Shown one piece after another: positions 55,572-64,000 of a stretch of DNA of 64,000 bases. The translations under genes and the position numbers were made by a program. The stretch spans positions 1,178,001 through 1,242,000 of the forward strand of contig JACHMT010000004.1 of NCBI GenBank assembly GCA_014208095.1. Direction: 5' to 3'. Below the pieces are notes generated by a model. It was not told the origin of the DNA. It searched no databases and worked only from the letters and a program-made list of their open reading frames with translations. The stretch's first letter is position 1. Each line of letters starts with the position of its first letter. This DNA is from Actinospineispora eucalypti (GTDB taxonomy: Bacteria > Actinomycetota > Actinomycetes > Mycobacteriales > Pseudonocardiaceae).

Positions 55572-56445
55572 CCGGAAGACCCGGCTGGGGCATTCGCCGT
55601 GGCTGCCGCTGGCCTACCTGCTGCCGGCGTTCGTGGTGTACGCGACGTTCCTGCTGTTCCCGCTGGGGCGGGCGGTGCAGCTGTCGCTGTACGACTGGGA
55701 CGGGCTGACGCTGGCCACCTTCGTCGGCCTGGACAACTACGCCGAGGTGGTCACCGACGAGAAGCTGCGCGCGTCGTTCGGGCACGCGCTGGTGCTGATC
55801 GTGTTCTTCGCCGGCCTGCCCACCGCGATCGGGCTGGTCCTGGCCGCCGTGCTGAACCGGGGGCGGGTGCGCGGGCTGGCGTTCTTCCGCACCGTGGTGT
55901 TCCTGCCGCAGGTGATGGCGATGGTGGTGGTCGGGGTGGCCTGGCGGCGGCTGTACGCCCCGGACGGCTCGGTGAACGACCTGCTGCGGGCGCTCGGCCT
56001 GGACGGGCTGGCCCGGGCCTGGCTGGGTGACGCGGCGACCGCGCTGCCGGCGGTCGGCCTGGTCGGCACCTGGGTGCAGACCGGCCTGGTCACCGTGCTG
56101 ATGATGGCCGGGATGAGCCGGATCCCCGGCGAGCTGTACGAGTCGGCGCGCCTGGACGGCGCCGGCCCGGTGCGGGAGTTCTTCGCCATCACGCTGCCCT
56201 CGGTGCGGGCCGAGCTGGCCGTGGCGCTGACCCTTACCGTGATCGCCGGCCTGAAGACCTTCGACCTGATCTACATCACCACCAGCGGCGGCCCGGGCAA
56301 CCGGACCTCGGTGCCCGCGTTCGAGGTGTACTACCGGGCCTTCCGGGCCAACGAGGTCGGCTCGGCGGCCGCCATCGGGGTCACCCTGACCGTGATCATC
56401 TTCGCCATCAACCTGGGCATCGCCCGGATCGGCCGGCGGCGGTGA
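55564..56445 (+). CDS. sugar ABC transporter permease, MalF type
   Basis: A 293-residue permease with six membrane helices and the EAA loop ESARLDGAGPVREFFAITLP, which contacts the ATPase. It starts inside the end of the binding-protein gene and overlaps the second permease by four bases. No ATPase gene lies in this locus, so a shared MsiK-like ATPase elsewhere is expected. Confidence 0.92.
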   Translation: MVDRKTRLGHSPWLPLAYLLPAFVVYATFLLFPLGRAVQLSLYDWDGLTLATFVGLDNYAEVVTDEKLRASFGHALVLIVFFAGLPTAIGLVLAAVLNRGRVRGLAFFRTVVFLPQVMAMVVVGVAWRRLYAPDGSVNDLLRALGLDGLARAWLGDAATALPAVGLVGTWVQTGLVTVLMMAGMSRIPGELYESARLDGAGPVREFFAITLPSVRAELAVALTLTVIAGLKTFDLIYITTSGGPGNRTSVPAFEVYYRAFRANEVGSAAAIGVTLTVIIFAINLGIARIGRRR

Positions 56446-57245
56446 TCACGCGGGCGGAACGGGCGGCCAACTACGCGATCCTGCTGGCCTTCGCGCTGTT
56501 CGTGCTGTGGCCGCTGGGCACCATCGTGCTGGCCGCGCTCGGGCCACCCGACGTTGGCGGCACCGGCGGCGGCCTGGCCAACTTCCCGGCGGCCTGGCGG
56601 GAGGGGCGGTTCGGCACCTCGATGCTGACCAGCGTCGCGGTCACCGGGTTCGTGGTGCTGGTCGGCGGGGTGTTCTCGCTGTTCACCGGCTACGCGTTCG
56701 GGACCATGCGGGTGCCGGGCGGCCGGGTGCTGTTCTGGCTGTTCGTGCTGGGCCTGATGGTGCCGGCCGAGGTGATCGTGGTGCCGCTGTACTTCGACCT
56801 GCGCACCCTGGGGCTGACCAACACCTTCGGCGCGGTGGCCATGCCCCAGGTGGCGCAGACGGTCGCGTTCGGCACCTTCTGGATGCGCGCCTACTTCGCC
56901 GCGCTACCCCGCACGCTGATCGAGGCGGCCCGGCTGGACGGCGCCAACAGCTGGCGGATCCTGTGGTCGGTGCTGGTGCCGGCCGGCCGGCCGGCGATCG
57001 TGACCATGGTGGTGCTGACCTTCATGTTCACCTGGAACGAGTTCCTGATTCCGCTGGTCATGGCCACCGACCAGGGCCTGCGCACGGCGCCCCTGGGGCT
57101 GGCGCTGTTCCAGGGCCAGCACACCTCGGGTTTCACTTTGCTTGCGGCTGGCGCGGTGATCGTCGCGGCGCCGGTGGTGATCGTGTATCTGTTCCTCCAA
57201 CGCCATTTCATCAGGGGCATGCTGGACGGCGCGCTCCGCGAGTGA
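56442..57245 (+). CDS. sugar ABC transporter permease, MalG type
   Basis: A 267-residue permease with six membrane helices and EAA loop EAARLDGANSWRILWSVLVP. GTG start overlaps the first permease (GTGA). Ends 14 bases before the deacetylase gene. Confidence 0.92.
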   Translation: MITRAERAANYAILLAFALFVLWPLGTIVLAALGPPDVGGTGGGLANFPAAWREGRFGTSMLTSVAVTGFVVLVGGVFSLFTGYAFGTMRVPGGRVLFWLFVLGLMVPAEVIVVPLYFDLRTLGLTNTFGAVAMPQVAQTVAFGTFWMRAYFAALPRTLIEAARLDGANSWRILWSVLVPAGRPAIVTMVVLTFMFTWNEFLIPLVMATDQGLRTAPLGLALFQGQHTSGFTLLAAGAVIVAAPVVIVYLFLQRHFIRGMLDGALRE

Positions 57246-57259
57246 CCCAAGGGGGCAGG

Positions 57260-59677
57260 ATGGGCCGGGCCGTCGCGGCGCTCACCGTGCTGACGGGACT
57301 CGCCGTGCTCGCGGGGTGTGCCGGGCCGACGCTCGAGCCGCCGCCGGAGGGCACCTCGGCCGGCGAGTCGGTGAAGCTGGACGCGCTGTTCATCGGCGCC
57401 CACCCGGACGACGAGGCGAGCCTGCTCTCCACCTTCGGCCAGTGGAAGCAGGCCGGCGCGCGCAACGGCGTGCTCACCATCACCCGGGGCGAGGGCGGCG
57501 GAAACGCGGTCGGGCACGAGGAGGGTCCGGCGCTCGGCATGATCCGGGAGGGCGAGGAGCGCGCCGCCGTCGGGCTGGCCGGGGTCGGCGAGGTGCTCAA
57601 CCTGGACAAGGTGGACTTCTTCTACACCGTCTCCTCGGCGCTCACCGGCCAGGTGTGGGACGAGCGGGACACCCTGGAACGGGTGGTCCGGATCGTCCGG
57701 CAGACCCGGCCGAACGTGCTCGTCACCATGGACCCGGCGCCGTCCCCGGGCAACCACGGTAACCACCAGCTGGCCGCCCGCCTGGCCGTCCAGGCCTACT
57801 TCGCGGCGGCCGACCCGGCCGCTTTCCCCGAGCAGATCACCGGGGAGGGGCTGAAGCCGTACGCGCCGGCGAAGATCCTGCGCAACGGGCTGGCGGGCTC
57901 GGATTCGGCCACCCCCACCGGGCCGGGCTGCGCGTCGGCGGTGATCCCGGCCGGGCCGAACCAGCAGGTGTTCGGGGTCTGGAGCGGGGCCTCCGCGCCG
58001 GACGGCCGTACCTGGGCGGCGGTGGAACGGGACGCGCAACGCCGGTACGTCACGCAGGGCTGGGCCGTGCTGCCGGACGTGCCGAGCGACCCGGCGCGGC
58101 TGGGCTGTGACTGGTTCACCCAGCTGCACTCCCGGGTGCCGTATCCGGCGCCCGGCACCCCGGCCGCCGCCCTCCCCGCCGCCATCCTCACCGGTACCGG
58201 CCCCGACGTGCCCCGAACACCCGGCGCCTGGGTGCCACCGGACCGGACCATCGAGGTCGCCCAGCAGCGGCTCCCGCAGGTGGCCGAGTTCGACCGGTGG
58301 GCGGAACGGGCCGGGATGCCCTGGCTGCGCGGATCGGTGCCGCCGGTGCTGACCGTGCCGTCCGGGGGTTCCCGGGAGGTGGCCATGACCGTGACCAACC
58401 GCTCCGACGTCGTCCAGTCGGGCACGGTGACGGTGGCGCCGCCGGCCGGGTTCGCGGTGGACGCGCGGGAGAAGCCGTTCGCGGCGATCGCCCCGGGGAC
58501 GTCCACGGCGGTGCCGTTCACCTTCACCAGCACCGACCCGGCCCTGCCCACCGCGAACCAGGGCGGCGACCACCCCTACCAGGTGAGCGCCCGCACCCAG
58601 ACCGGCCTGACCGCCGCGGAACGGCCGGCCCTGGAGCTGGTGCCCGCCACGTCGGTGCCCGCGGTGCCGGCCGCGCCGGTGATCGACGGGGTGGCCGCGC
58701 CGGGCGAGTACCCGGGCGCACCGCTGGACCTGTCCCGGCGCTGGGAGGGCGACCAGCCGTGTGACGGGCCGGCGGACTGCTCCGGCACCGCCCGCCTTTC
58801 CCGCTCCGGCGAGACGCTGAACGTGTTCGCCGAGGTCCACGACTCGGTCCGCGGCGCGGCCCTGGCCGCCGCCGACTGCAAGCGTCACTGGCGCACGGAC
58901 AGCCTGGAGATCGCCCTCGATCCGTCCGGGACCAGCGAGAACACCGCGACGACGATGAAGCTGGCGGTGCTGCCGTTCACCGCCGGGGGACCGGCCTGCG
59001 CGGAGCGGGACGCGGACAACCACCAGGGGCCGGCCTCCCAGACCGCCCCCGGGGTGCGCTTCGCCAGTACGCCGGTGCCCGGCGGCTACACGGTCGAGGT
59101 GGCGATCCCGCTGTCCGCGCTGCCCGGGCCGGTGGACCCGGCCCGGCTGGGGCTGAACCTGCTGGTGTACGACTCGGACACGCCGGACCAGACCGGGCAG
59201 ACCCGGATCGGCTGGTCCACCTGGCCGGGCGTGCAGGGCGACCCCTACCGCTGGGGGGTGGCCGCGCTGCCCGGCTACCAGGCGCCCGGCGGGGCCCGCG
59301 CGGCCCGGCCGGTGATCCCGAGCGAGGCGCTGGCCAGCCGGGAGTCCCCTCGGTCGGTGGAGCAGGCGCTGGCGGTGCGGATGCCGCTGTCCGGCGGCCC
59401 GAGCACCCCTCCGGGGGCCAGCGGCTGGCTGACCTCGGCCGACAAGGACGACAACGCCGTCGAGGCGCGGTTCGCCAGCTCCGGGCGGGGGGTGCTCTCC
59501 GTGCTCCTGCGGGACGCGGACGGCACCGCCGGCAGCGCCACCACCTCGGTGGACGGCCCGGGCGAGCACCGGCTGACCGTGGACCTGCACCGCCCGCTCG
59601 CCGCCGATGCCCGCGCCGTCGCCGTCTGGTTGGCCGGCCCGGGCAACCTGGTCTCCCAGGTGGCGCTGGAGCGGTAG
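57260..59677 (+). CDS. secreted PIG-L deacetylase lipoprotein with C-terminal sugar-binding domain
   Basis: An 805-residue lipoprotein (lipobox Cys20, VLAGC). Residues ~38-260 are a PIG-L/LmbE zinc deacetylase with the metal motif AHPDDE (His48, Asp50, Asp51) and GNHGNHQLAA carrying the third ligand. A NEW3/Ig-like region (~370-470) follows, then a family 9 carbohydrate-binding-like domain (~490-690, APGEYPGAPLDLS...) and a C-terminal beta domain. PIG-L enzymes remove N-acetyl groups from GlcNAc-type sugars. An exported form beside a sugar importer suggests processing of an N-acetylated oligosaccharide before uptake. GGGGGCAGG precedes the ATG. Confidence 0.85.
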   Translation: MGRAVAALTVLTGLAVLAGCAGPTLEPPPEGTSAGESVKLDALFIGAHPDDEASLLSTFGQWKQAGARNGVLTITRGEGGGNAVGHEEGPALGMIREGEERAAVGLAGVGEVLNLDKVDFFYTVSSALTGQVWDERDTLERVVRIVRQTRPNVLVTMDPAPSPGNHGNHQLAARLAVQAYFAAADPAAFPEQITGEGLKPYAPAKILRNGLAGSDSATPTGPGCASAVIPAGPNQQVFGVWSGASAPDGRTWAAVERDAQRRYVTQGWAVLPDVPSDPARLGCDWFTQLHSRVPYPAPGTPAAALPAAILTGTGPDVPRTPGAWVPPDRTIEVAQQRLPQVAEFDRWAERAGMPWLRGSVPPVLTVPSGGSREVAMTVTNRSDVVQSGTVTVAPPAGFAVDAREKPFAAIAPGTSTAVPFTFTSTDPALPTANQGGDHPYQVSARTQTGLTAAERPALELVPATSVPAVPAAPVIDGVAAPGEYPGAPLDLSRRWEGDQPCDGPADCSGTARLSRSGETLNVFAEVHDSVRGAALAAADCKRHWRTDSLEIALDPSGTSENTATTMKLAVLPFTAGGPACAERDADNHQGPASQTAPGVRFASTPVPGGYTVEVAIPLSALPGPVDPARLGLNLLVYDSDTPDQTGQTRIGWSTWPGVQGDPYRWGVAALPGYQAPGGARAARPVIPSEALASRESPRSVEQALAVRMPLSGGPSTPPGASGWLTSADKDDNAVEARFASSGRGVLSVLLRDADGTAGSATTSVDGPGEHRLTVDLHRPLAADARAVAVWLAGPGNLVSQVALER

Positions 59678-59696
59678 GTGCCAGCGACCTTTCCCA

Positions 59697-60767
59697 CTAA
59701 CGTGGCCGGTAGGAGCCGGGTGGGGTGCCGGTCCAGCGGCGGAAGGCGCGGCGGAAGGCGCTGGGTTCGGAGAAGCCGAGGCGGATGGCCAGGTCGGTTA
59801 CCGGTTCCCGTCCGCTGGCCAGGGCGGCCACGGCCGCGTCGCGCAGGATCTCCTCGCGGATCACGCTCATCGAGGTGCCCTCCGCCCGCAGCCGGCGGCG
59901 CAGGTGTTGCAGGCTGAGGTTGAGCCGCGCGGCCACCTCTTCCGGGGCCGGCCACGGCACCGGCCGCGCCGGGACCGGGGCGCCGGCGGAGACCAGCGGG
60001 TACTCCATGATGCGGCGCACCTGGTCGGCCAGCGAGCTGCCGTAGTCCCGCCGGGCCAGCAGATCACCGGGGGAGTTGCGCACCCAATCCAGCATCTCGG
60101 CCTCGGTGCGGATCACCGGTGCCGCCAGCAGCGCGCTGTCGAAGGTGAGCGCGGCCCGTTCGGCGTCGAAACGGGGCCGGGCGCCGAACACCCGGTCGTA
60201 GTCCGCGGGGTCCTCTGGCGATGGGTAGGGCAGCTCCAGCGCCAGCGGCTTGATCCGCTGGCCGACCAGCCAGGCGGTGAACCGCTGCACCACACCGACC
60301 ATCAGGTCCACCACCAGGTGCTCCGGGTCCCTCAGGCCGGTGTGGTCCAGGCAGACCACGGTGCGCTCCGGCCCCATCGAGGCGCTGATCGTGGGCAGGC
60401 CGGGCAGCACGGCGCTGAACTCGCAGGTGCGTTGCAGCGCGGTGCGCAGGTCCGGTGAGTGGATTACGCCGAGGGCGACCATCCGGAAGGTGCCGCGGGG
60501 CACCGGGTGCGGCCCCGCGCCGAACATCTCGTCGTCGGTCAGCCGCCACAGCCGCCGGGCCACCCGGGCGGCCTGCCCCACGGTGACCCGGCTGCGCGCG
60601 TGCACCACCAGGTCCGGGGCCACCCCGGTGCCGCGCAGCAGCTCGTTGACGTCCACGCCGGCGCGCACCGCGGCCTGCAACGCGCGGTGCACGAACTGGA
60701 TCGGCACGGTCGAGGTGGACACCGCGGGCGAAGTTACCAGCAGTCCGTGCGGTATCTGTTCGGTCAT
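59697..60767 (-). CDS. AraC-family transcriptional regulator (Arabinose_bd type)
   Basis: A 356-residue regulator: an N-terminal ligand-binding domain of the OruR/FadR-like Arabinose_bd type (~20-210) and a C-terminal double HTH (~255-356) with LNLSLQHLRRRLRAEGTS and DLAIRLGFSEPSAFRRAFRRWTGTPPGSYR. It is divergent from the MaoC-thiolase operon with 83 bases between, so it probably controls it in response to an acyl or sterol compound. Confidence 0.87.
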   Translation of the reverse strand: MTEQIPHGLLVTSPAVSTSTVPIQFVHRALQAAVRAGVDVNELLRGTGVAPDLVVHARSRVTVGQAARVARRLWRLTDDEMFGAGPHPVPRGTFRMVALGVIHSPDLRTALQRTCEFSAVLPGLPTISASMGPERTVVCLDHTGLRDPEHLVVDLMVGVVQRFTAWLVGQRIKPLALELPYPSPEDPADYDRVFGARPRFDAERAALTFDSALLAAPVIRTEAEMLDWVRNSPGDLLARRDYGSSLADQVRRIMEYPLVSAGAPVPARPVPWPAPEEVAARLNLSLQHLRRRLRAEGTSMSVIREEILRDAAVAALASGREPVTDLAIRLGFSEPSAFRRAFRRWTGTPPGSYRPR

Positions 60768-60850
60768 CGATGCCGCTAGTCACGGTCATCCCGGACCCCA
60801 CCGCCAGTTCCTACGGTAGTTACCGGCAACGGAGCAACCTAGGAGACGAC

Positions 60851-61702
60851 ATGCCGGAGAACGCGGGGTTCGACCTCGCCCAGCTGGGGGTGTGGGGGGA
60901 CGAGGTCGAGTTCGAGGTCACCCGGGAGCGGGTGGTCGCCTACGCGGAGGCCACCAACGACCCGACCAGCCAGCACCTGGACGGCACCTACGCGCCGCCG
61001 GTGTTCGCCATCGTGCCGCCGTTCCAGCTGATGGCCGAGCGCACCATGGCGGTGGTGCCGGATGAGCTGATGATGCGCATCCTGCACGGCGAGCACGACT
61101 TCCGGTTCCGCCGGCCGATCGAGCCGGGCGAGACGATCATCAGCCGGGCCCGGGCGGTCGGGGTGGCCGGCAAGTCCTCCGGGGTCACCGTGACCACCCA
61201 GATCGAGTGCCGGAGCAACCGGGGCGACCTGGTCAACGAGCAGTTCTTCGTCGGCTTCTTCCGGGGCGGCAAGTTCGACGGGCAGGTGGGTGAGGCGCCG
61301 CCGGAGCACGGGTTCGACCCGGCGCTGAGCGCCCGGGAACCGGCCGAGCGGGTGGTGCAGAAGTTCGACGAGGACCAGACCTTCCGCTACTCCGAGGCAT
61401 CCGGCGACCCGATGCCGATCCACCTGGACGACGAGTTCGCCAAGCAGATGGGCCTGCCCGGGATCATCATCCACGGCCTGTGCACCATGGCGTTCACCTC
61501 GCACGCGGTGCTCGGGCACGCCTCGCCCGCCGACCCGGCCCGGTTGACCCGGCTGGCCGTGCGGTTCAGCGCGCCGGCCCGGCCCAGGGACACGATCACC
61601 ACCGCGATCTGGCCGTCCGGCGCCGGTTCGTACTCCTTCCAGACCACCAAGGACGACGGCCAGGCCGTGATCAAGGACGGCCGCGCCGAGTTCGCCGACT
61701 GA
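60851..61702 (+). CDS. MaoC-type (R)-specific enoyl-CoA hydratase, two hot-dog domains
   Basis: A 283-residue protein with a degenerate N-terminal hot-dog (FAS1-like dehydratase, ~10-135) and a C-terminal MaoC hydratase (~150-283) with the dehydratase motif ([33 protein letters not shown]: Asp and His). It hydrates trans-2-enoyl-CoA in beta-oxidation, as in mycobacterial cholesterol and lipid degradation. AGGAG precedes ATG. First of at least four genes in an operon. Confidence 0.9.
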   Translation: MPENAGFDLAQLGVWGDEVEFEVTRERVVAYAEATNDPTSQHLDGTYAPPVFAIVPPFQLMAERTMAVVPDELMMRILHGEHDFRFRRPIEPGETIISRARAVGVAGKSSGVTVTTQIECRSNRGDLVNEQFFVGFFRGGKFDGQVGEAPPEHGFDPALSAREPAERVVQKFDEDQTFRYSEASGDPMPIHLDDEFAKQMGLPGIIIHGLCTMAFTSHAVLGHASPADPARLTRLAVRFSAPARPRDTITTAIWPSGAGSYSFQTTKDDGQAVIKDGRAEFAD

Positions 61703-61713
61703 GCGGAGCTGAA

Positions 61714-62907
61714 GTGAGCAACAAGGTTTACGTCGTCGGCGTGGGGATGACCAAGTTCGAGAAGCCCGGCCGCCGGGAGGGCTGGGACTACCCGGCGATG
61801 ACCAAGGAGGCCGGGGAGAACGCGCTGGCCGACGCCGCGATCGAGTACCAGAAGGTGGAGCAGGCCTACGTCGGCTACTGCTACGGCGAGTCCTGCTCCG
61901 GGCACCGGGCGGTGTACGGCCTCGGGCTCACCGGCGTGCCGGTGTTCAACGTGAACAGCAACTGCTCCACCGGGTCCAGCGCGCTGTTCCTGGCCGCGCA
62001 GGCGATCCGGGGCGGGCTGGCGGACTGCACCCTGGCGCTGGGCTTCGAGAAGATGCAGCCGGGCTCGCTGGGCACCACGTACAACGACCGCGAGCAGCCG
62101 ATGCAGCGGCACCTGATGGCCATGGCCGAGCTGCGCGAGCTGGCCTTCCCGCCGGCGCCGTGGATGTTCGGCGCGGCCGGGCTGGAGCACAACGAACGTT
62201 ACGGCTCAACGCCCGAGCACAACGTGATGATCGCGGAGAAGAACCACCGGCACTCGGTGAACAACCCGTACGCCCAGTTCCAGGAGCACTACTCGGTCGA
62301 GGACATCAAGGCGGCCAAGATGGTCTACGAGCCGGCCCAACTGACCCGGCCGCAGTGCTCGCCGACCTCGGACGGCTCGGCGGCGGCCGTGCTGGCCAGC
62401 GAGCGGTTCGTGACCGAGCACGACCTGGCCGACCGGGCGGTGGAGATCATCGGGCAGGCGCTGGTCACCGACGTGCCGGGCACCTTCGAGACCCGCAGCA
62501 TGCGCACCCTGGTGGGTTCGGAGATGAGCACGGAGGCGGCTCGCCGGGTGTACGACCAGGCCGGCATCGGCCCGGAGGACGTGCAGGTGATCGAGCTGCA
62601 CGACTGCTTCGCCCCCAACGAGCTGATCACCTACGAGGCGCTCGGGCTGTGCGCCGAGGGGGAGGCGCACAAGCTGGTCGAGGCCGGCGACACCGGCTAC
62701 GGCGGGCGGTGGGTGGTGAACCCGTCCGGTGGGCTGATCTCCAAGGGCCACCCGCTCGGTGCCACCGGGCTGGCCCAGTGCGCCGAGCTGACCTGGCAGC
62801 TGCGCGGCGCGGCGGACAAACGCCAGGTCGCGGGCGCACGGGTCGCCCTTCAGCACAACATCGGCCTGGGCGGCAGCGCGGTGGTCACCGCGTACCGGCC
62901 GGCCTGA
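61714..62907 (+). CDS. SCP-x-like thiolase (lipid-transfer protein type)
   Basis: A 397-residue thiolase. The nucleophile Cys is in [29 protein letters not shown] and [17 protein letters not shown] carry the HDCF-type His and second catalytic residues, typical of SCP-x and Ltp2-like enzymes rather than FadA. It cleaves 3-ketoacyl-CoA or aldol-cleaves a steroid side chain. GTG start with GGAG upstream, 11 bases after the hydratase. Confidence 0.9.
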   Translation: MSNKVYVVGVGMTKFEKPGRREGWDYPAMTKEAGENALADAAIEYQKVEQAYVGYCYGESCSGHRAVYGLGLTGVPVFNVNSNCSTGSSALFLAAQAIRGGLADCTLALGFEKMQPGSLGTTYNDREQPMQRHLMAMAELRELAFPPAPWMFGAAGLEHNERYGSTPEHNVMIAEKNHRHSVNNPYAQFQEHYSVEDIKAAKMVYEPAQLTRPQCSPTSDGSAAAVLASERFVTEHDLADRAVEIIGQALVTDVPGTFETRSMRTLVGSEMSTEAARRVYDQAGIGPEDVQVIELHDCFAPNELITYEALGLCAEGEAHKLVEAGDTGYGGRWVVNPSGGLISKGHPLGATGLAQCAELTWQLRGAADKRQVAGARVALQHNIGLGGSAVVTAYRPA

Positions 62908-62922
62908 CGGAGGAGGACGGAC

Positions 62923-63357
62923 ATGGCAAAGGCGCAGTGCAGCAAGAACATCGCCGCCAGCCAGGAGAAGGTGTGGCGGGCGTTCACCGACCTCGGCGGC
63001 TACGAGAAGTGGATGACCATCCACGACCGCTGGCACGGCGACGTGCCGGGCGAGCTGGCCGAGGGCGGCACGGCCACCCAGCAGGCCACCATCATGGGCA
63101 TGGCGAACAAGATCGACTGGACGATCCAGGAGCTTGCCGCGCCGTCCCGGCTGAAGATGTCCGGCACCGGCCTGGCCGGCGCGCGGGTCACCTTCGTGCT
63201 GAACGTGACGGCGGACGGCCCGGACGCCTCGGTGGCCGAGATCGACGCCGAGTTCATCAGCCAGATGATGGTGGGCGCCATCGGGGACGCGGTGGAGCGG
63301 GCCACCAACAAGGAGCTGGCCGCGTCCCTGGACAAGCTCGCCGGGCTGGTCGCCTGA
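62923..63357 (+). CDS. SRPBCC-fold protein (Rv0910-like)
   Basis: A 144-residue START/Bet v1-type protein (SQEKVWRAFTDLGGYEKWMTIHDRW..., then AEIDAEFISQMMVGAIGDAVERATNKELAASLDKL). The helix-grip fold binds hydrophobic ligands, so it may carry or bind an acyl or sterol intermediate for its neighbours. GGAGGA precedes the ATG; the stop overlaps the SDR start by one base. Confidence 0.85.
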   Translation: MAKAQCSKNIAASQEKVWRAFTDLGGYEKWMTIHDRWHGDVPGELAEGGTATQQATIMGMANKIDWTIQELAAPSRLKMSGTGLAGARVTFVLNVTADGPDASVAEIDAEFISQMMVGAIGDAVERATNKELAASLDKLAGLVA

Positions 63358-64000
63358 TGGGCACGCTGGACAACCGGGTCGCCGTGGTGACCGGGGCCGG
63401 GCGCGGCATCGGCCGGGCGCACGCGCTGCTGCTCGCCTCGGAAGGCGCGAGCGTGGTGGTGAACGACCTCGGCGGGGACAACACGGGCGAAGGCGCCGAC
63501 GCCGGACCGGCGCAAGAGGTGGTCGCGGAGATCACCGCCGCCGGCGGCCGGGCCGTGGCCAACGGTGACGACGTGTCCGACTGGGCCGGCGCCGCACGGG
63601 TGGTGCGGAGCGCCGTGGACGCCTTCGGCGGGCTGGACATCGTGGTGAACAACGCCGGCATCCTGCGGGACGCCTTCCTGGCCAGCCTGGACGAGCGGCA
63701 GTGGGACGCGGTGATCGGCGTGCACCTGAAGGGGCACGCGGCCGTGCTGCACCACGCGGCGGCGTACTGGAAGGCCGAGGCCAAGGCCGGTCGCCCGCGC
63801 GCCGCATCGGTGATCAACACGGCCTCGGCGTCCGGCACCTTCATGCCCAACGCCGGGCAGGCCAACTACGGCGCGGCCAAGGCCGGCATCGCCGCGCTCA
63901 CCCAGGTCGCGGCGGTGGAGCTGGAGCGCTACGGGGTGCGGGTGAACTGCATTGCCCCGGTGGCGCGCACCCGGCTCACCCTGGCCACCCCGGGCATGGG
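63357..64000 (+). CDS. short-chain dehydrogenase (MFE-2-type hydroxyacyl-CoA dehydrogenase), cut at window edge
   Basis: The first ~214 residues of an SDR: cofactor loop VTGAGRGIGRAHALLL, VVNDLGGD, NNAG (NNAGIL), catalytic Ser in INTASASG and Tyr-x3-Lys in NYGAAKAG. NDLGGDNTGEG is typical of the peroxisomal multifunctional enzyme type 2 dehydrogenase domain, which oxidises (R)-3-hydroxyacyl-CoA made by a MaoC hydratase. Together with the MaoC and thiolase genes it completes a beta-oxidation set. Starts at ATG 63357, overlapping the SRPBCC stop (TGATG). Runs off the right edge. Confidence 0.9.
   Translation, partial: MGTLDNRVAVVTGAGRGIGRAHALLLASEGASVVVNDLGGDNTGEGADAGPAQEVVAEITAAGGRAVANGDDVSDWAGAARVVRSAVDAFGGLDIVVNNAGILRDAFLASLDERQWDAVIGVHLKGHAAVLHHAAAYWKAEAKAGRPRAASVINTASASGTFMPNAGQANYGAAKAGIAALTQVAAVELERYGVRVNCIAPVARTRLTLATPGM

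Noticed and set aside
56891-59590. 899-residue minus-strand frame opposite permease and deacetylase genes
   Set aside because: Shadow of PIG-L coding sequence; no domain, no ribosome site.

Overview
The window is high-GC actinobacterial chromosome, most likely Pseudonocardiales or a close relative. Evidence for this: GTG/TTG starts, apparently leaderless genes, and a run of core loci in the mycobacterial Rv3217-Rv3246 style (mtrA-mtrB-lpqB-comF-hpf-secA, sigH-rsrA, a 24-residue bL37, pdtaS, whiB1). RsrA and SigH imply mycothiol-type thiol chemistry. No tRNA, rRNA, CRISPR array, transposase or integrase was seen.

Layout. 1-8.5 kb: the end of a TerC-type membrane protein, a TPR protein, a DoxX-like protein, a DUF222/HNH nuclease under an SOS-like box, a membrane-anchored beta-helix protein, a flavin amine oxidase and a Tat-exported polysaccharide lyase 8 lipoprotein. 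8.5-15 kb: a signalling island with a SpoIIE/RsbW-type phosphatase divergent from a soluble poly-HAMP hybrid histidine kinase and a receiver-only regulator (OsaA/OsaB-like). 15-25 kb: a VOC protein and the core block mtrA-mtrB-lpqB, comF, hpf and secA; secA has a candidate ECF-sigma promoter. 25-35 kb: two NmrA-like reductases, an EamA exporter and MarR regulator sharing a double operator, an Rv3235-family protein, a DrrAB-like ABC exporter, an FMN alpha-hydroxyacid dehydrogenase, a SpoU methyltransferase and a WS/DGAT acyltransferase with an altered active-site motif. Short tandem repeats lie between several of these genes.

35-38.5 kb is the most accessory-looking stretch: a macrodomain protein, then a secreted repeat-rich protein with a polymorphic-toxin-like C-terminus, a small lower-GC gene placed like an immunity gene, and a decayed third gene with a nonsense codon and a frameshift. 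38.5-50.8 kb returns to core genes: rsgA, aroA, an SRAP protein, YbaK, sigH-rsrA, bL37, pdtaS, whiB1, a DagK-like lipid kinase, a GT39-type membrane protein and a Nudix CoA pyrophosphatase. The sigH region carries a perfect GGAAT-N18-GTT promoter and two in-frame starts, the arrangement known for the SigR/SigR' isoforms of Streptomyces.

50.8-59.7 kb is a sugar uptake and catabolism locus: GH4 glycosidase and DeoR repressor on one strand, and PfkB kinase, ABC binding protein, two permeases and a secreted PIG-L deacetylase on the other. From 59.7 kb to the edge an AraC regulator is divergent from a MaoC hydratase, SCP-x-like thiolase, SRPBCC protein and SDR dehydrogenase, which look like a beta-oxidation-type acyl-CoA operon running off the window.
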